Shown in pieces: positions 10,960 to 21,619 of a DNA stretch of 64,000 nucleotides. The DNA lies in assembly GCA_016648135.1 (NCBI GenBank), contig JADDOH010000495.1, positions 248,001 through 312,000 on the forward strand. The letters run 5' to 3'. The first letter of the stretch is position 1. Every line of letters starts with the position of its first letter. The translations under genes were made by a program, and so were the position numbers. Under the pieces are notes generated by a model. It did no database searches and had not been told where the DNA came from. It was given only the letters and a program-made list of their open reading frames with translations. This stretch comes from Agrypnia vestita. Taxonomy: Eukaryota > Arthropoda > Insecta > Trichoptera > Phryganeidae.

Positions 10960-11315
10960 TTTATACCTGTAATAGATCCAGTCCATAATACTTTACAAGT
11001 GAATTCTTGCCTTCAATCGAAAATGTTCAAGCAACCACATAACCTTATATATCAATAAAATAATAAAAACCTTGCAGAAATATTTTTATTTGCAAGATCT
11101 TTATCTTTTTATTTGAATTGTATAAAAGCGAATGATTTTTTAATGGTAATTGTGATACTAGTAATGATAGTTCAACGTTTTGCAAAACTATTGAAAAAAT
11201 TTCAATATTTGATATGGCATATCTCCATAACTATTGATTAAATTCATAATCAAGGCAGGAATCCACCTGTAAAGTACTGTGGACTAGCTTTATTACACCC
11301 AGTACAAATACTCGC
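10960..11315. repeat. Dispersed repeat R, copies 3 (inverted) and 4
   Basis: 10960-11040 matches the right end of repeat R in reverse orientation (ATTTTCGATTGAAGGCAAG and AAAGTATTATGGACTGG on the minus strand). 11085-11315 matches it in forward orientation (CCATAACTATTGATT, GGCAGGAATCCACCTG, GTACTGTGGACTAGCT). Together they form a loose inverted pair. The 77-codon frame at 10825-11058 partly covers it and is chance. Confidence 0.45.
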
Positions 11316-11319
11316 ATAT

Positions 11320-11685
11320 CAAAACAATCTTCCGGTACCATACCACATGTGTCATAGATAATGTTGCCAGAGACGCCTACTGAACGGATAAAGATTACGG
11401 AGGGAACTAATGAACAGACAGTAAGTAGGTAGTCAGTTTTGTATTTCACGCGAAATTTTAACAATGTGAAAACGTTGTTCCTGAACGCCTACGTATTCGG
11501 TCGGTGAAGTATCATATACCTCTGCATGTATTTAAACATAATAAAAACCCATCTGTCATGTTCCTCTTAAAATAATAATCATCTTAAAATAAACCTTTTT
11601 AACTGATTTTTAAATAATTAATCGAAAAGGAAATTCTTACTTACATTTGGTAATTGGTTTCATTAATTAATGATATAAAAAAATT
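11320..11685. other. Spacer, no gene recognised
   Basis: AT-rich; no motif recognised. Confidence 0.45.
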
Positions 11686-11688
11686 AAG

Positions 11689-11830
11689 AATGTTCTCCTG
11701 TCTTCACGTACATTCAAAATCTTCTGTGTAGTAGAGTTTTCTAGGGTATTATTCCATTTGCATCTGACCTCTCTGGCCAAAGTTTCAGATCCCATTCCAG
11801 GGTACATCATGATCAGGAATGTTTACGGTG
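11689..11830. mobile_element. Foldback family C, single arm
   Basis: Contains AATCTTCTGTGTAG, GTTTTCTAGGGTATTATTCC, CTGACCTCTCTGGCCAA and GTTTCAGATCCCAT-CCAGGGT, the left-arm order of the family C foldbacks at 18808, 20092 and 27444. The opposite arm is missing. On the minus strand the end of the arm reads CATGATG, a 12-base middle, then GGGATCTGAAAC: a degraded form of the hammerhead-like core. Confidence 0.6.
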
Positions 11831-11888
11831 ATGAAATCTGTGTCGAAATATATTGAAAATATTTTTTTATAGATAAAGGTTATATGTA

Positions 11889-12012
11889 CAGTAGCCGGCA
11901 AACATCTTGAAACTTTTCGGCGTAGTGGGGGGAAGTTTGCGCATGTACCATTTCACCAACGAGACCCAAAATTTGTCTTCCGCGCATTCCCCCAGAAGTT
12001 TGCCGGTAACTG
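11889..12012. mobile_element. TA-flanked MITE, copy 1
   Basis: Begins CAGTAGCCGGCAAAC and ends GTTTGCCGGTAACTG, an inverted pair, with TA on both sides (11887-11888 and 12013-12014). TA duplication and CAG/CTG termini are typical of non-autonomous Tc1/mariner-type elements. Length 124 bases; a 143-base relative lies at 32024-32166. No coding capacity. Confidence 0.8.
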
Positions 12013-12019
12013 TACCATA

Positions 12020-12725
12020 TTTCCTTAAATACGTGGTAACATATAAATCAATATAATCATGAATAATGAATGTTAACATAATAAAAGCCATTCTTGTATT
12101 TCTGACATATCCCAACCCGTGTACAGGAGTATCTGTCATCACCTTTCCGAAAAAAAAACCGTGATTGTTTTACAATGAAAAGTGTTTTGCATTTGATACA
12201 TTGCTCTTTAAATTAAGTGTAAGAGTATATATTTTTATTGTTAAATTATTATTAAGTACCCATATATTGTAAACAAGGATTTTTTGAAATAAATAAAAAA
12301 AATTAAAAAAAAATATGTCTTTTAAAATTGTAGTATTTTGTTATAAGAAATTTGAAAATAATTATGATATTTTGTCATGTGTATGCACCTATGCAAATGT
12401 ATCACTTTCAATGCTTACAGTACCATTTGAATTACGAGAACTTTAGGCTCCAATATCTCTGGATGCATATTTTGGAAAAATTTTGTTGAAGTTTCTTGCA
12501 CTTGGATGCGATATGACGCTGTACCTAGGGAAATCTTTTATTTTACTCCCACCTGTTTCTACGCTTTTCTCTGTGAAATAAAGCACTCTCTCAGTTCTTC
12601 CAAAGCCATTTTTTTTTTTTTATTATTTATTTAAAAAGTAATGGAAACCTAAGAGGTTTATGGGTAACATTTTTACATGATTCAATATAAGAAAATATAA
12701 TAATATAATTTAGATACAAAGGAAT
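12020..12725. other. Spacer, no gene recognised
   Basis: AT-rich with A- and T-runs (near 12290-12310 and 12610-12620). Nothing recognised. Confidence 0.45.
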
Positions 12726-12729
12726 TTTT

Positions 12730-13190
12730 TTATATTTGACCGAGTTTTAATATTTTTGTCACATCTGTTTTGAATTTGTCAGTGGTCAGTTGTTTGGTCT
12801 GTTGTGGTAGGTCATTGTACAGTTTTAGTCCGTTGCAAATTAGTCGGGATTGTGCTGTTTTTGTTTTGGCGTGTGTTATGTGATAGTTTTGAGCCATTCT
12901 AGTGTTGTGTTGGTGTTTTTCGTGTATTTTGTCTAATTTTATGTCTTCGTCTTGTATTTCGCCAATTGCTAGTTTGTGAATGATTTTAAGTGTTTCGATT
13001 TTTGTGATGCTTTCGATGTTTAATTGTTGTGTTATACGGTATACAGTTTCAGTTGGTGTCCGGTATTTCAGATCATAGACCATTTTTAATATTTTGTTTT
13101 GCTGTCGTTGGAGTCTGTTTAGGTTAGTTTTGTTTCCGGTAGACTGTATCTGACTGTGTAGACCATCACGTCTTGGGTAAAGTACTAGCT
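12730..13190 (-). pseudogene. CR1/Jockey-like LINE C-terminal fragment
   Basis: The minus-strand frame from about 13190 to 12730 is open without needing a start codon. It shows GLHSQIQ, LNRLQRQQNKILKMVYDL, TPTETVYR, IHKLAIGEI, HQHNTRMA, RLICNGLKLYNDLPQQ. The block L-LQ--QNK-L--- followed by NTR and G-KLYN-LP marks the region after the RT domain of CR1-type non-LTR retrotransposons, where the ORF ends. The first 40 codons lie upstream of the only in-frame ATG (13083), showing that this is a truncated internal piece. The catalytic domain is absent. Confidence 0.75.
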
Positions 13191-13194
13191 GTTA

Positions 13195-14060
13195 ATAACG
13201 TATAGATATATAACAGTGATTATGCGCAGAATATATAAAAAAAGTTACTTCTCTTTTTAAGATATAATTATACCCCTTCGCAACGCGCCGCTACTCGAGC
13301 CGTCAGGGTGGTTCCAGGGCTGGTTCGGGGAGTGTCCCGCTCATGACATGGCGGTGGCCGATCAATAAGTCAAGTCCCGAGGGAGGGCTGCTGAGGGGTG
13401 CTTTCTGAAGGGAGGAAGTCTGTATTGTGAAATTACACACAATGGAAAATGGAAAATGTGCTCTTTTCTACTTTACTAAGAAACAATGATATGAGCGGAA
13501 GCTAAAATTTCCACTTGCCCGACAGCACACTTTAATATGACATATTTGAATTAGTTTTTGGATACCGTTTTTAGAATTGAATTTTGAAAAATCACCCAGA
13601 ACCAAAAACAGTATAATGCATTTGATAATTGATATTTTAACACCATAAAAAGCATTAGTATGTAAGATATCAGATATCGGTAACATTAAATTACATAATT
13701 ATGCAAAATAAAGTTGAACGCAAAAAAATATACACAAAATTCACAATTTGTAATTTTTTAAAACCAAATCTTACTTGAGTTGTTTTTTTTTAACGATATG
13801 AAATTTACCATAAAAATTAAAAACATTTATATCTGAAATTTTTAATTTTTAAATGTATTTATTTTTTCTTATGCGATATTATCATATTGACACCAATATC
13901 ATATAATCTAAATCATAATCAGTACATATTAGTTGTTCGGTAAGTGTGGAGCATTAATGTTTAATATACGAATCTAATGTCAGATTTTCTCAGCCATCTT
14001 TACAAATCTCAAATTTTATCAAAAAACTCATTTCTGTGTCTTATCCTTTATCAAAAAAAC
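13195..14060. other. Spacer with a GC-rich patch at 13270-13420
   Basis: 13270-13420 is GC-rich (CGCAACGCGCCGCTACTCGA, GGTGGCCGATCAATAAGTC) with no open frame of note. The remainder is AT-rich. The patch may be regulatory or an old GC-rich repeat; no second copy was seen. Confidence 0.35.
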
Positions 14061-14065
14061 AATAG

Positions 14066-14094
14066 ATACTGAATATTAAATATTCAGTATCTTG
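14066..14094. repeat. Perfect short palindrome
   Basis: AGATACTGAATATT, one A, then its exact inverse (14-base arms). It lies immediately left of the LINE tail at 14098. Confidence 0.7.
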
Positions 14095-14097
14095 GCT

Positions 14098-14205
14098 CAG
14101 GCCGCCAGGGAGACCACCAAAAAGTCGGAGAGAGAGCTGGACGTCCTCGTCGCAAGATCAGAACTGATCTTCTGTCAATACAGATCAAGGATCTAGTAAA
14201 ATAAG
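14098..14205 (+). pseudogene. LINE ORF2 terminal fragment
   Basis: Encodes RPPGRPPKSRRESWTSSSQD before a stop: the extreme C-terminus of the LINE family also present at 4273-4640. The flanking nucleotides (ACAGATCAAG-ATCTA) match that copy too, so the 3' UTR start is shared. Everything upstream is missing. Confidence 0.65.
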
Positions 14206-14209
14206 AATA

Positions 14210-14985
14210 AGCTGTCTCTTTCTTCTATGCCGTCTGTCACTCTCGTTCATTGTATACACGTCATGCAGATTACTACATTCCATCAGGCGTCCTCAACACT
14301 TTCGTCAAACATTCTTATTGCTACTCTTTCCTATAGCTCATTTCTGTCTGCATATTGGGAGAGGTTGAAATAGGCTACGGTGATGATTAATGATACGACT
14401 AACACAATTGCTGAGATCTGCATTATAGAAGAGGGAAATCTAAAACTCCACAAGACGTATAATATTGATGGATTTGGCGTTATAGTTGCAGAGATTATTA
14501 TGTGAAAATCATAACTATGAAGTTTTGTCGGTACCTGTTTAATGAATTATTTGTATTTCCAACAAATCTATGTAAATATTTTATTTTTCAATATTTAGAT
14601 GTAGTCAATTTAATAAATACTTTATCTGTCGACGAGAGATTCTGATATTCTCGAAACTTGAGTACTTAAATATAGAATTATAATTAAACTCACGTAGAGA
14701 TGACATAGTTTATATTTTTCACGGAATTTAATGATCTCCATAAGGCTTCCATTTCTCTCTCTTCTTAAAAATTGAATATTTTATTGCAATAATTTTCGCA
14801 AAAAAATTATATTAAACTATGTAGCTGTGCTCACGCAGTAATCATCAATTTGTGTATTAATCTTAACATATAGATATATGTCGTCACAACTTCAACAAGT
14901 TCTACAACTTCTCTATTGAAAATATTTAAATATCTCTTACCGTTAAGCAGCGTTCGTAAAAAACGCATCGCTGGACTATTTATTT
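14210..14985. other. Spacer, no gene recognised
   Basis: AT-rich; nothing recognised. Confidence 0.45.
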
Positions 14986-14989
14986 GTGG

Positions 14990-15178
14990 ACTTTAGTTAT
15001 AAAATAGGGCACCACGAAAATCCCTTTTATTTTAATGGGATAATATATAACCCGTGCCCACCCTGAAAGTCCACTCTAAATATTGGTTAAAGAATTTTTG
15101 AAATCGGACTAGAAGTTTCTGAGATTACCTCCTACATCCAAACTTACAAACTTTACTTCTTTATATATAATTAGTATA
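14990..15178 (+). mobile_element. LINE/SINE 3' end
   Basis: AAATCGGACTAGAAGTTTCT followed by GAGATTAC, an ACAAACTTTAC piece and the end TTATATATAATTAGTATAGA reproduces the layout of common insect RTE-type 3' termini (an aaaatcggtccagtag-like motif, an ACAAAC-rich region, then TATAATATTAGTATAGA). Fragment only; the 5' boundary is uncertain. Confidence 0.5.
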
Positions 15179-15179
15179 G

Positions 15180-16144
15180 ATTGATTGATAAAATCTCTAA
15201 ACTTGTTTATTCTCATTTGCCGAAATTCCACAATGTTTGAAGGTCATATATCTTCGAGTCATTGAAAAGCTATCTAAAATCGCTAACAAAATAAGGGAAA
15301 TAATGCAATCAGACAAAACGTGCCCAAGTCGGCTAGAGTTTGGATACGGGGCTTAGGCGGACAGCAGTTAAAATGTCGTAACTACTATACACCCTTTCAT
15401 GGAACTTTATATCCTGTTACCCCTGTTATACGGCGGCTAATGGTTTGCAGATAATTGACACTTTTTGCATCCTGCAGTCTGGAACGCGGGAAAAATAAAT
15501 AAAATTGCTGATCTGTCTACAACTGAAGATGAATCTTTCGGAGGCTGCTTGCCACTTTGGCACGTTTCTTTTTAGAAAAATCTTATCTGCGCATCTGACG
15601 GCTCAGTTAGAGAGTGTATCTTACGGAATATTTTTAAATTTTCACATTAAATTCTGCTGAGAGACATGTAAGGCCGCATAAGTGGTATTGCGGCCCGTGG
15701 GATGCTTCAATACATCAACATTTTAATTACCTACTAGTATTTATTTACTACCTTTTTCACGCGGAGATTTTTATAGTAAATACGTTAGTAAAACTTTTAG
15801 AAATCTCAAAATAAGACTAAAAGTGCATCGTCGTTAGTAATGAATTGTCGTTTTTCTGAATTCGCGAATCATATCATGATAATAATCATTATTTTCTATA
15901 TACCATTCAGTTTTTCCAACCCGTCGTGCATAAAGGTAATAAAATTAAATATTTTGAACGTTTAGAAATGATGAGAAATTTGAATTCGAGCATTAGTTTG
16001 TATAACAATATTACATTCACCAATTCTTCTCCTCTCCTCTCAATATTCCCCTTTCAACCACGTTTAACTCCGGCTCCTTTGTCGGTACCTAATAAATTAA
16101 TTATTTGTATTTCCAATGTTTAAATATAGTTGAGTTAATATAAT
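15180..16144. other. Spacer, no gene recognised
   Basis: AT-rich with a moderately GC-richer part at 15320-15560; no coding signature or repeat recognised. Confidence 0.4.
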
Positions 16145-16148
16145 TTAA

Positions 16149-17727
16149 GGGGGTATTCTAGTCTAGAAATTTAAAAAATCAAATTTTTTTTTTTGTATAT
16201 TTCGTAAGTTTAGACATTCAAAATTATGTCCTCAAAGGTATTTTTCAAAATTCCAATTATTTACCGAGATACAGCGATTTCGATGGCGCGGCAAGTAACC
16301 GAAACAAATCGAACAATAGAGGGGGCGACGTTGCTATCTACCTGCAGATGGATTACCTCATAAAACCTTTCTTATATACTATACCTAAATAATGTATATT
16401 TAACTGAAGGTCATATTAACGTATTTTTTTAAAATCTTTTCGTTCTACTATTTAGTTCAGGTTAGTATCGAGTCAATCTTTAAACATCGTTGACGTGCGC
16501 TCTCTGAGAATATTTTACAAATATTTTGAGAGAATATTATAATGTAAAATGGATAAAAAAGTTCAAATGGTGCTAAGCGTGCATATAGAAAGACGAAAAG
16601 ACAATTTAGAGGTAATCAACATGCGTAGAAGAAGAAATAAGTTTCACTAGTGCATCCGCAGCAAAATTGAAAAGATCGGGTGACGAAGAAGTTATAATAG
16701 AAAAAAAATTACGGCTATTGCATTTTAGAATTTTTATCTATTTTTACATCTCTTTCATTATTAATTTTGTGTTCGACATGTAAGCAAAATATAACATTTT
16801 CGTTATACGTCAAAATATAAAAATCGTTGAATTCTTTAATATGGACTTTTGCTCCGAAACACATAATGCAGGAACGCGGACCATCGAAATTGCTATTTTT
16901 CTCGCTGTTAGTATTTTCAATGAAGGTTTTATACCCATTCTAAAAATACTAAACGTTATGGGAATCACGATTGGTCCAGAAGCCCATGCGTTCGCTGGGA
17001 AACGGGACGAAGTTCAGATCGAATGCTCTGAAATCCGAGCTTCGGATGCTTCAAATGCTGCTCGTCTTCAGAGAACTTCAGAGAATGAACATTTTGAAGT
17101 GGAGAAAGGTCCATTGTATGAAACAGGAATCGCTGATTAAAAATATGCAAGTATACTCTACTGAAACTTCACTCAAAACTTTAATGCGTTTTTCTAGAAA
17201 TTTCATTTTTTCAAGCTGGCGGACATGATATCTCAAGTTTTACTAAACCGATTTATTAAAATTTTTGTGTGAACTTTTTCTATACATTTCTCTATGGCCC
17301 CTACCAGATTTAAGTCGAAAAAGTTATTTTTACTATTAAAAAAAAATTTAACTGTTAAAAAAAACGCGAAAAAAGGTAGTTTTTTTTCAAACGACCGCCA
17401 TTTTTTTAATTTTTCTTTATTTTATTTCTCCAAGGTAGGGGCGATAGCGACATTTTTACTAATTAAGAATCCGTTAGAATTTTTTGTTTCATATGACCAC
17501 AAGGGTTGGAACCATGTCCGCCAGGACATCCCTTTTTTTTGGACCCCCCACTTTACCAGCCGATAACTTTTTGAGTTTTGAATTTTTTATTATTTTTTCA
17601 TTTTTGATGTATTTTTAAAATATAAATAAACGAATCATAAAAAAAATGTATACCAAAAATATTTGTTCCTTTTTTACAAAGCTCTAAAAAACGCCCGAAA
17701 TTCGTGCCTCTAGACTAGAATATCCCC
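16149..17727 (+). mobile_element. TTAA-flanked DNA transposon (Kolobok-like), complete but dead
   Basis: The left end GGGGGTATTCTAGTCTAGA (16149-16167) and the inverse of the right end, GGGGATATTCTAGTCTAGA (17709-17727), are 19-base terminal inverted repeats with one mismatch. TTAA flanks both ends (16145-16148 and 17728-17731), a target duplication characteristic of TTAA-specific transposons. The 1579-base interior contains remnants of one transposase gene on the plus strand. TTAA duplication together with this type of transposase suggests the Kolobok superfamily; piggyBac also uses TTAA, but its termini usually begin CCC. Both ends are preserved while the coding region is frameshifted, so it cannot move by itself but could in principle be mobilised. 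Confidence 0.75.
16550..17140 (+). pseudogene. Transposase remnant of the TTAA element
   Basis: Pieces in shifted frames follow one another in order. An N-terminal basic block AYRKTKRQFRGNQHA (about 16579-16623). A segment EEISFTSASAAKLKRSGDEE (about 16628-16690). A cysteine pair CSTCKQNITF (about 16770-16800). Then a 99-codon open frame (16841-17140) with FNEGFIPILKILNVMGITIG, PEAHAFA and the ending KGPLYETGIAD. The K-R-x-F-x-GNQ start, S-S-A-x-K-L segment and the C-terminal GPxxxxx...EG-LY-xGI-D pattern are ones I associate with a group of insect and cnidarian transposases. The central catalytic part is largely deleted: the element is 1.58 kb, short for a full transposase plus termini. Frame 16971-17228 is a shadow. 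Confidence 0.6.
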
Positions 17728-17839
17728 TTAACTCAAATAGATATAAACAAAATCCATTAAAAATTCGATTCAATAAGTTGGTTTGTTTGGCAAGGTATAC
17801 ATATACTGATACTCAAGTCCTAAAGCCAAGAAATTTTCT

Positions 17840-18035
17840 GTACGTATCAGTCGTTTGCTGTCCACTGCTGGATAAAGGCATCCCCAAGTTATTCCCATTC
17901 TCTGCCCGTTTCGTCAGTCCAGAGGGTTTTGGATTGGCCTGTCGGTTTTTTAAGTCCTCGTATACAAATGGATTCGTGCAGCGATTGTTCGTCCTCCGAG
18001 TGCATTGCCCATTAACATTTCATGTTCTTGGCCAT
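17840..18035 (-). pseudogene. LINE 3'-end fragment
   Basis: Minus strand contains GCCTTTATCCAGCAGTGGAC, a variant of the GGCCTTTGCCCAGCAGTGG signature that ends many lepidopteran LINE ORF2 genes. The plus-strand 90-codon frame (17778-18050) is antisense to it and not a gene. Upstream parts of the LINE are not recognisable. Confidence 0.5.
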
Positions 18036-18039
18036 TATA

Positions 18040-18805
18040 TAAATTTTTAATTTCTAGTGTATTTGTAAAATATATCCATTGTTGGTCTTCAATTGTATCA
18101 ATATACACTTATTTGTTTTCTTCCCTGTCCTTCGTACGATATCCAATAGGTATATAAAAATCTCTTATTTATCCTTGCTTTTCTTTTTGGACCACCAAGA
18201 AAAAAAAACTATAATTTGCAGCCATGCCTGAACACCGGAAGTATGTACGCAATACGTAAATTGTTTTTTGCCCGCTGTAACAAAAAATTGTGTTCTTATT
18301 GATTTTTTTAAGAGTATAAACATAGATTTTTTTTGTACAATACCAGAATTGATTTAGTGTTATTCTTGCCTGCCGAAAACAGCATTCCATTTTTATAAAT
18401 TCTGTAGGACCCGTGATGCCATAGCACGTCGCTGGCTCCAGTCGCTACCGCCTCTAACAGGCGTCTACTACAGATATGTGTAAGGGTGTATTTATTCACA
18501 AGTCACAGATGACGTAACACCTCGTCATGCGTTTTTGATGCTGTAAACAGGTTTTGGACGCGTCAAAATAAATATTTATTACGTTCAGTTTCACGCCAAA
18601 AGTGTTGACGTTTTCGCTCTAATTCCTTTGAACAAAGTAAACGAAGCAAAATATTTATGGTTGAGCACTAATGTGAACGAGTAGAACGTGGATTTATAAT
18701 CATTGTCACATTTTTCGTTTTATATGATACAAGTAATGTGGACACATTTAGGTTAATTTATTTAAATTTAAATAGGGTCTTAATATAGAGATTAGCAATG
18801 CTTTA
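18040..18805. other. Spacer, no gene recognised
   Basis: AT-rich; short open frames at 18169-18390 and 18308-18499 without motifs. Confidence 0.4.
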
Positions 18806-18807
18806 AA

Positions 18808-19062
18808 AATGTTCCCAGGTTTTTACAGCCGTTAAGAATCTTCAGTGCGTAGTTTTCTGGTATTTTCTGCCGTGTATACCTGACCTCTCTGGCCAACGTT
18901 TCAGATCCCCTTCAACCTCAGGGCTGTTGTAATGAGTATGTGTTGATGTTAACTCATACTCGTCACATCAACCCTAATAATGGACCCTGCAAAGAGGTCC
19001 GAAACATCGGCCAGAGAGTTCTGATATACATTGCATTCCTATAAAACTACACAAAGAAGTAA
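18808..19062. mobile_element. Foldback family C, two-armed copy
   Basis: The left arm (18811-18910) carries TTTTTACAGCCGTTAAGAAT, GTTTTCTGGTATTTTCTGCC, CTGACCTCTCTGGCCAACG; the right arm (18970-19060) carries inverse GGCCAGAGAG, GATATACA and AAAACTACACA. The right arm on the plus strand reads CTAATAA T GGACC CTGCAAAGA GGTCC GAAAC, a hammerhead-like core with CTAATAA in place of CTGATGA and a five-pair stem II (18982-18986 with 18996-19000). The left arm has only a degraded version. The middle holds a small tandem or inverted motif of ACTCATAC. Confidence 0.65.
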
Positions 19063-19064
19063 TG

Positions 19065-20085
19065 CTTTCGCTTTTCTTACTCAATCCCCGGGAAAATGCC
19101 GTACAGGCACGCAAGCATTATAATGTAATCATTTTTCAATGCGCATCTTAAAATTACACAAGATAAAATCCTTATTGATTATAAAAAATCGCAAATAGTA
19201 CGTATTCGCAAACACCGCGCATATTTTAAATCGAAACTGTGTTTATTTATGCATTTAAAAAATATATTCGGATGTGTTGCAGGAGACATTATGCACATAC
19301 GTACAAACGGATAAGGAATGCAGTATCTACTATCTCCAGAGAAGGTTTGATGGTCTTTACAAAGCAAACATTTAAATGTCAAAAGATAAACTAGAGAGAT
19401 AACATAAACTTTTCGTTTTGCTTGACATCTGAACGTTTAGTATTTAGATAAAAAATACACCAGAATGTAGACCTCAATGTGAACCTCAAGCATTTTACTG
19501 CAGCATCTTTTTATTATTTTTTTCAAACAACTTCCACTAATTAACAAACTTTGGCGAAGGCAACATTGTAATGATTTCTTATAAGAAGTGATGGTATTGT
19601 AATGTATTTTGAATTTATCTGGTACAACGATACACTATATCGATTACTAAACTTAAATTAGAGCCACCATTCTTTGAATTCATTATAATTGTTATATTAT
19701 TAATTTAAATAATATAAGTAATCACATTATTTGCAGTATTTTAACAGTATCGATTATATTTCACGAGTATAACAGTGTAAAGTATTGGGTATATATTTTA
19801 ATGAAGATATTTTTTAAATATTTTCTACTAGAGACGATTTCTGAGATAGATACCTATGGCTCTCATTTGGAGATTTGGAGTCTTGACTTAGATATTCGCC
19901 GTACATCGCTTAATTTCACGCTTGTTGTCAAACTACAAAAAATATCATTCCATTGACAATTATTTTTCTATTTGTCTGTTGAGTACATTAAAATCTCTCT
20001 AACAGCAGTGAAAACAGAATTCTGATTGGTTGATAATTCTGTTTATCTAATTTTTCATAAGAAGCGTAAGTAGGTATTTATAAAT
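19065..20085. other. Spacer, no gene recognised
   Basis: AT-rich; nothing recognised. Confidence 0.45.
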
Positions 20086-20091
20086 TTCAGT

Positions 20092-20252
20092 AATCTTCTG
20101 TGTATAGTTTCCTGGGATATTCTGCCATGTATATGTGACCTCTCTGGCCAATCCGAAACGTTGGCCAGAGAGATCACATATACACGACAGAATATCCCAG
20201 AAAACTATACACAGAAGATTCTGAACGGCCGTGAAAACCTAAGGACATTTTT
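20092..20252. mobile_element. Foldback family C, compact palindrome
   Basis: Arms 20092-20152 and 20161-20220 are near-perfect inverse copies: AATCTTCTGTGTATAG, CTGGGATATTCTGCC, GTGACCTCTCTGGCCAA. Only 8 bases (TCCGAAAC) separate them, so the central hammerhead-like half is almost deleted, leaving GAAAC. The right side continues with the family terminus ACGGCCGTGAAAACCTAAG. No coding capacity. Confidence 0.8.
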
Positions 20253-20259
20253 AATGTAA

Positions 20260-21460
20260 TGTTTGTGCGTACTTGTCAACTCTGTAAATTATAAAGTCGA
20301 ACTGCCCTTTTTCTTTTTCTACCAAGCGCAGTGCGTGCACACGGTATTGAGGTAAACTCATGCTAATCTGACATTAAACTCATTGTATCTCATTCCATGG
20401 AGATGGGCCTTAATGCAAGTAATTTATAAAATAATGTAATTCTAATTTATTAAATATTTAAATATAAGTGAAACCATTAAACGATTTTACTTTCTCCTGA
20501 TTTTTTTTTTGAAAATCACCTAGATGTCTTAGATGATTTTGTAATCGCAATTTTGATAAATACATTTGTATTAAAGTAAAAATCACATCATAAACGTTTT
20601 TTTAAATAATATTAATATTATACTTGTTAATCTGGAACTCATTCAAAAATTATTGTAATTATTGATTTGCGATAGTTTGTATTTTGTTCTGAATATTATT
20701 TACAATTTATTTTATCATTAATACATTATTTATTATTAATTTATTACATTACATTATATTCAAAACGTTCATAAAATATTTATACTTTGTACTCTAATGT
20801 CACTCTAGGACCATCTATTAGGGTCAATAATGATAAAATGTATATTAACGGTCTGTTTGTTAAAAAATATAAATAAATAAAACATTGAAAGAAACGCAAC
20901 ACTACAAATAACTGTTATAGTTTTTCTCATAAATTTCAACCCCTAGATCAAAAGTCTTATCGCTAGGGAGATAGGTACCTACAACCGCGACCGGGGAGAT
21001 AACTATACGCACCAACACAAACAGATCATGAATTATCGATGTACCGAAGTCCCTCTGATAGCTCTGCCCTTATATCGCATCTTGTAAGCACCACCCTCCC
21101 CTATTTCATATTTGAGATGAGTTAACCTAAGTGAGTTATGATATATTCATCGTCAGGAACAATTTTTGCTCGTGCAAAGAATAATCTAATCCACAGATTC
21201 GAGTTGGAGATGAATCAGCTGCAATATTAATGAAGACATCTGTTAGAGAATGATGCAAACGTGAAACATCGCAGGTTGGTGCGTAAAAATATTATATTAA
21301 TGAGAGGACGAATTGAATTTCAAATTTAGATAATGTCCTCTAACTGAGATTATACAAAACTTTAAGAGACACTTAACTAAAAAAATATTTAATAAAGTTC
21401 TGCTATCACGTTTTTATTATCTTTATTATTGTACACAATTTCTGAAATTATTACAATAAC
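20260..21460. other. Spacer, no gene recognised
   Basis: Very AT-rich around 20420-20780. Nothing recognised. Confidence 0.45.
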
Positions 21461-21464
21461 TTAA

Positions 21465-21615
21465 TGATCCAGAGGTCGGTGATTTTAGCCTCACTTCGGG
21501 AGAACAGCAAGTCAGTTCTATTTTCGTAAAATAAGCGCTTAGCTTAGTTTTAAAATAGTAAGAATATTAATGGGATACCATCTTTCCGTGTTCACATCTC
21601 TATTAAATGATTTTT
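21465..21615 (+). mobile_element. tRNA-derived SINE, type 4
   Basis: CAGAGGTCGGTGATTTTAGC, CCTCACTTCGGGAGA, then TTAGCTTAGTTTTAAAATAG, TAAGAATATTAATGGGATAC and TTCCGTGTTCACATCTCTAT: the plus-strand counterpart of 8280-8475. The head is diverged. Confidence 0.55.
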
Positions 21616-21619
21616 ATAT

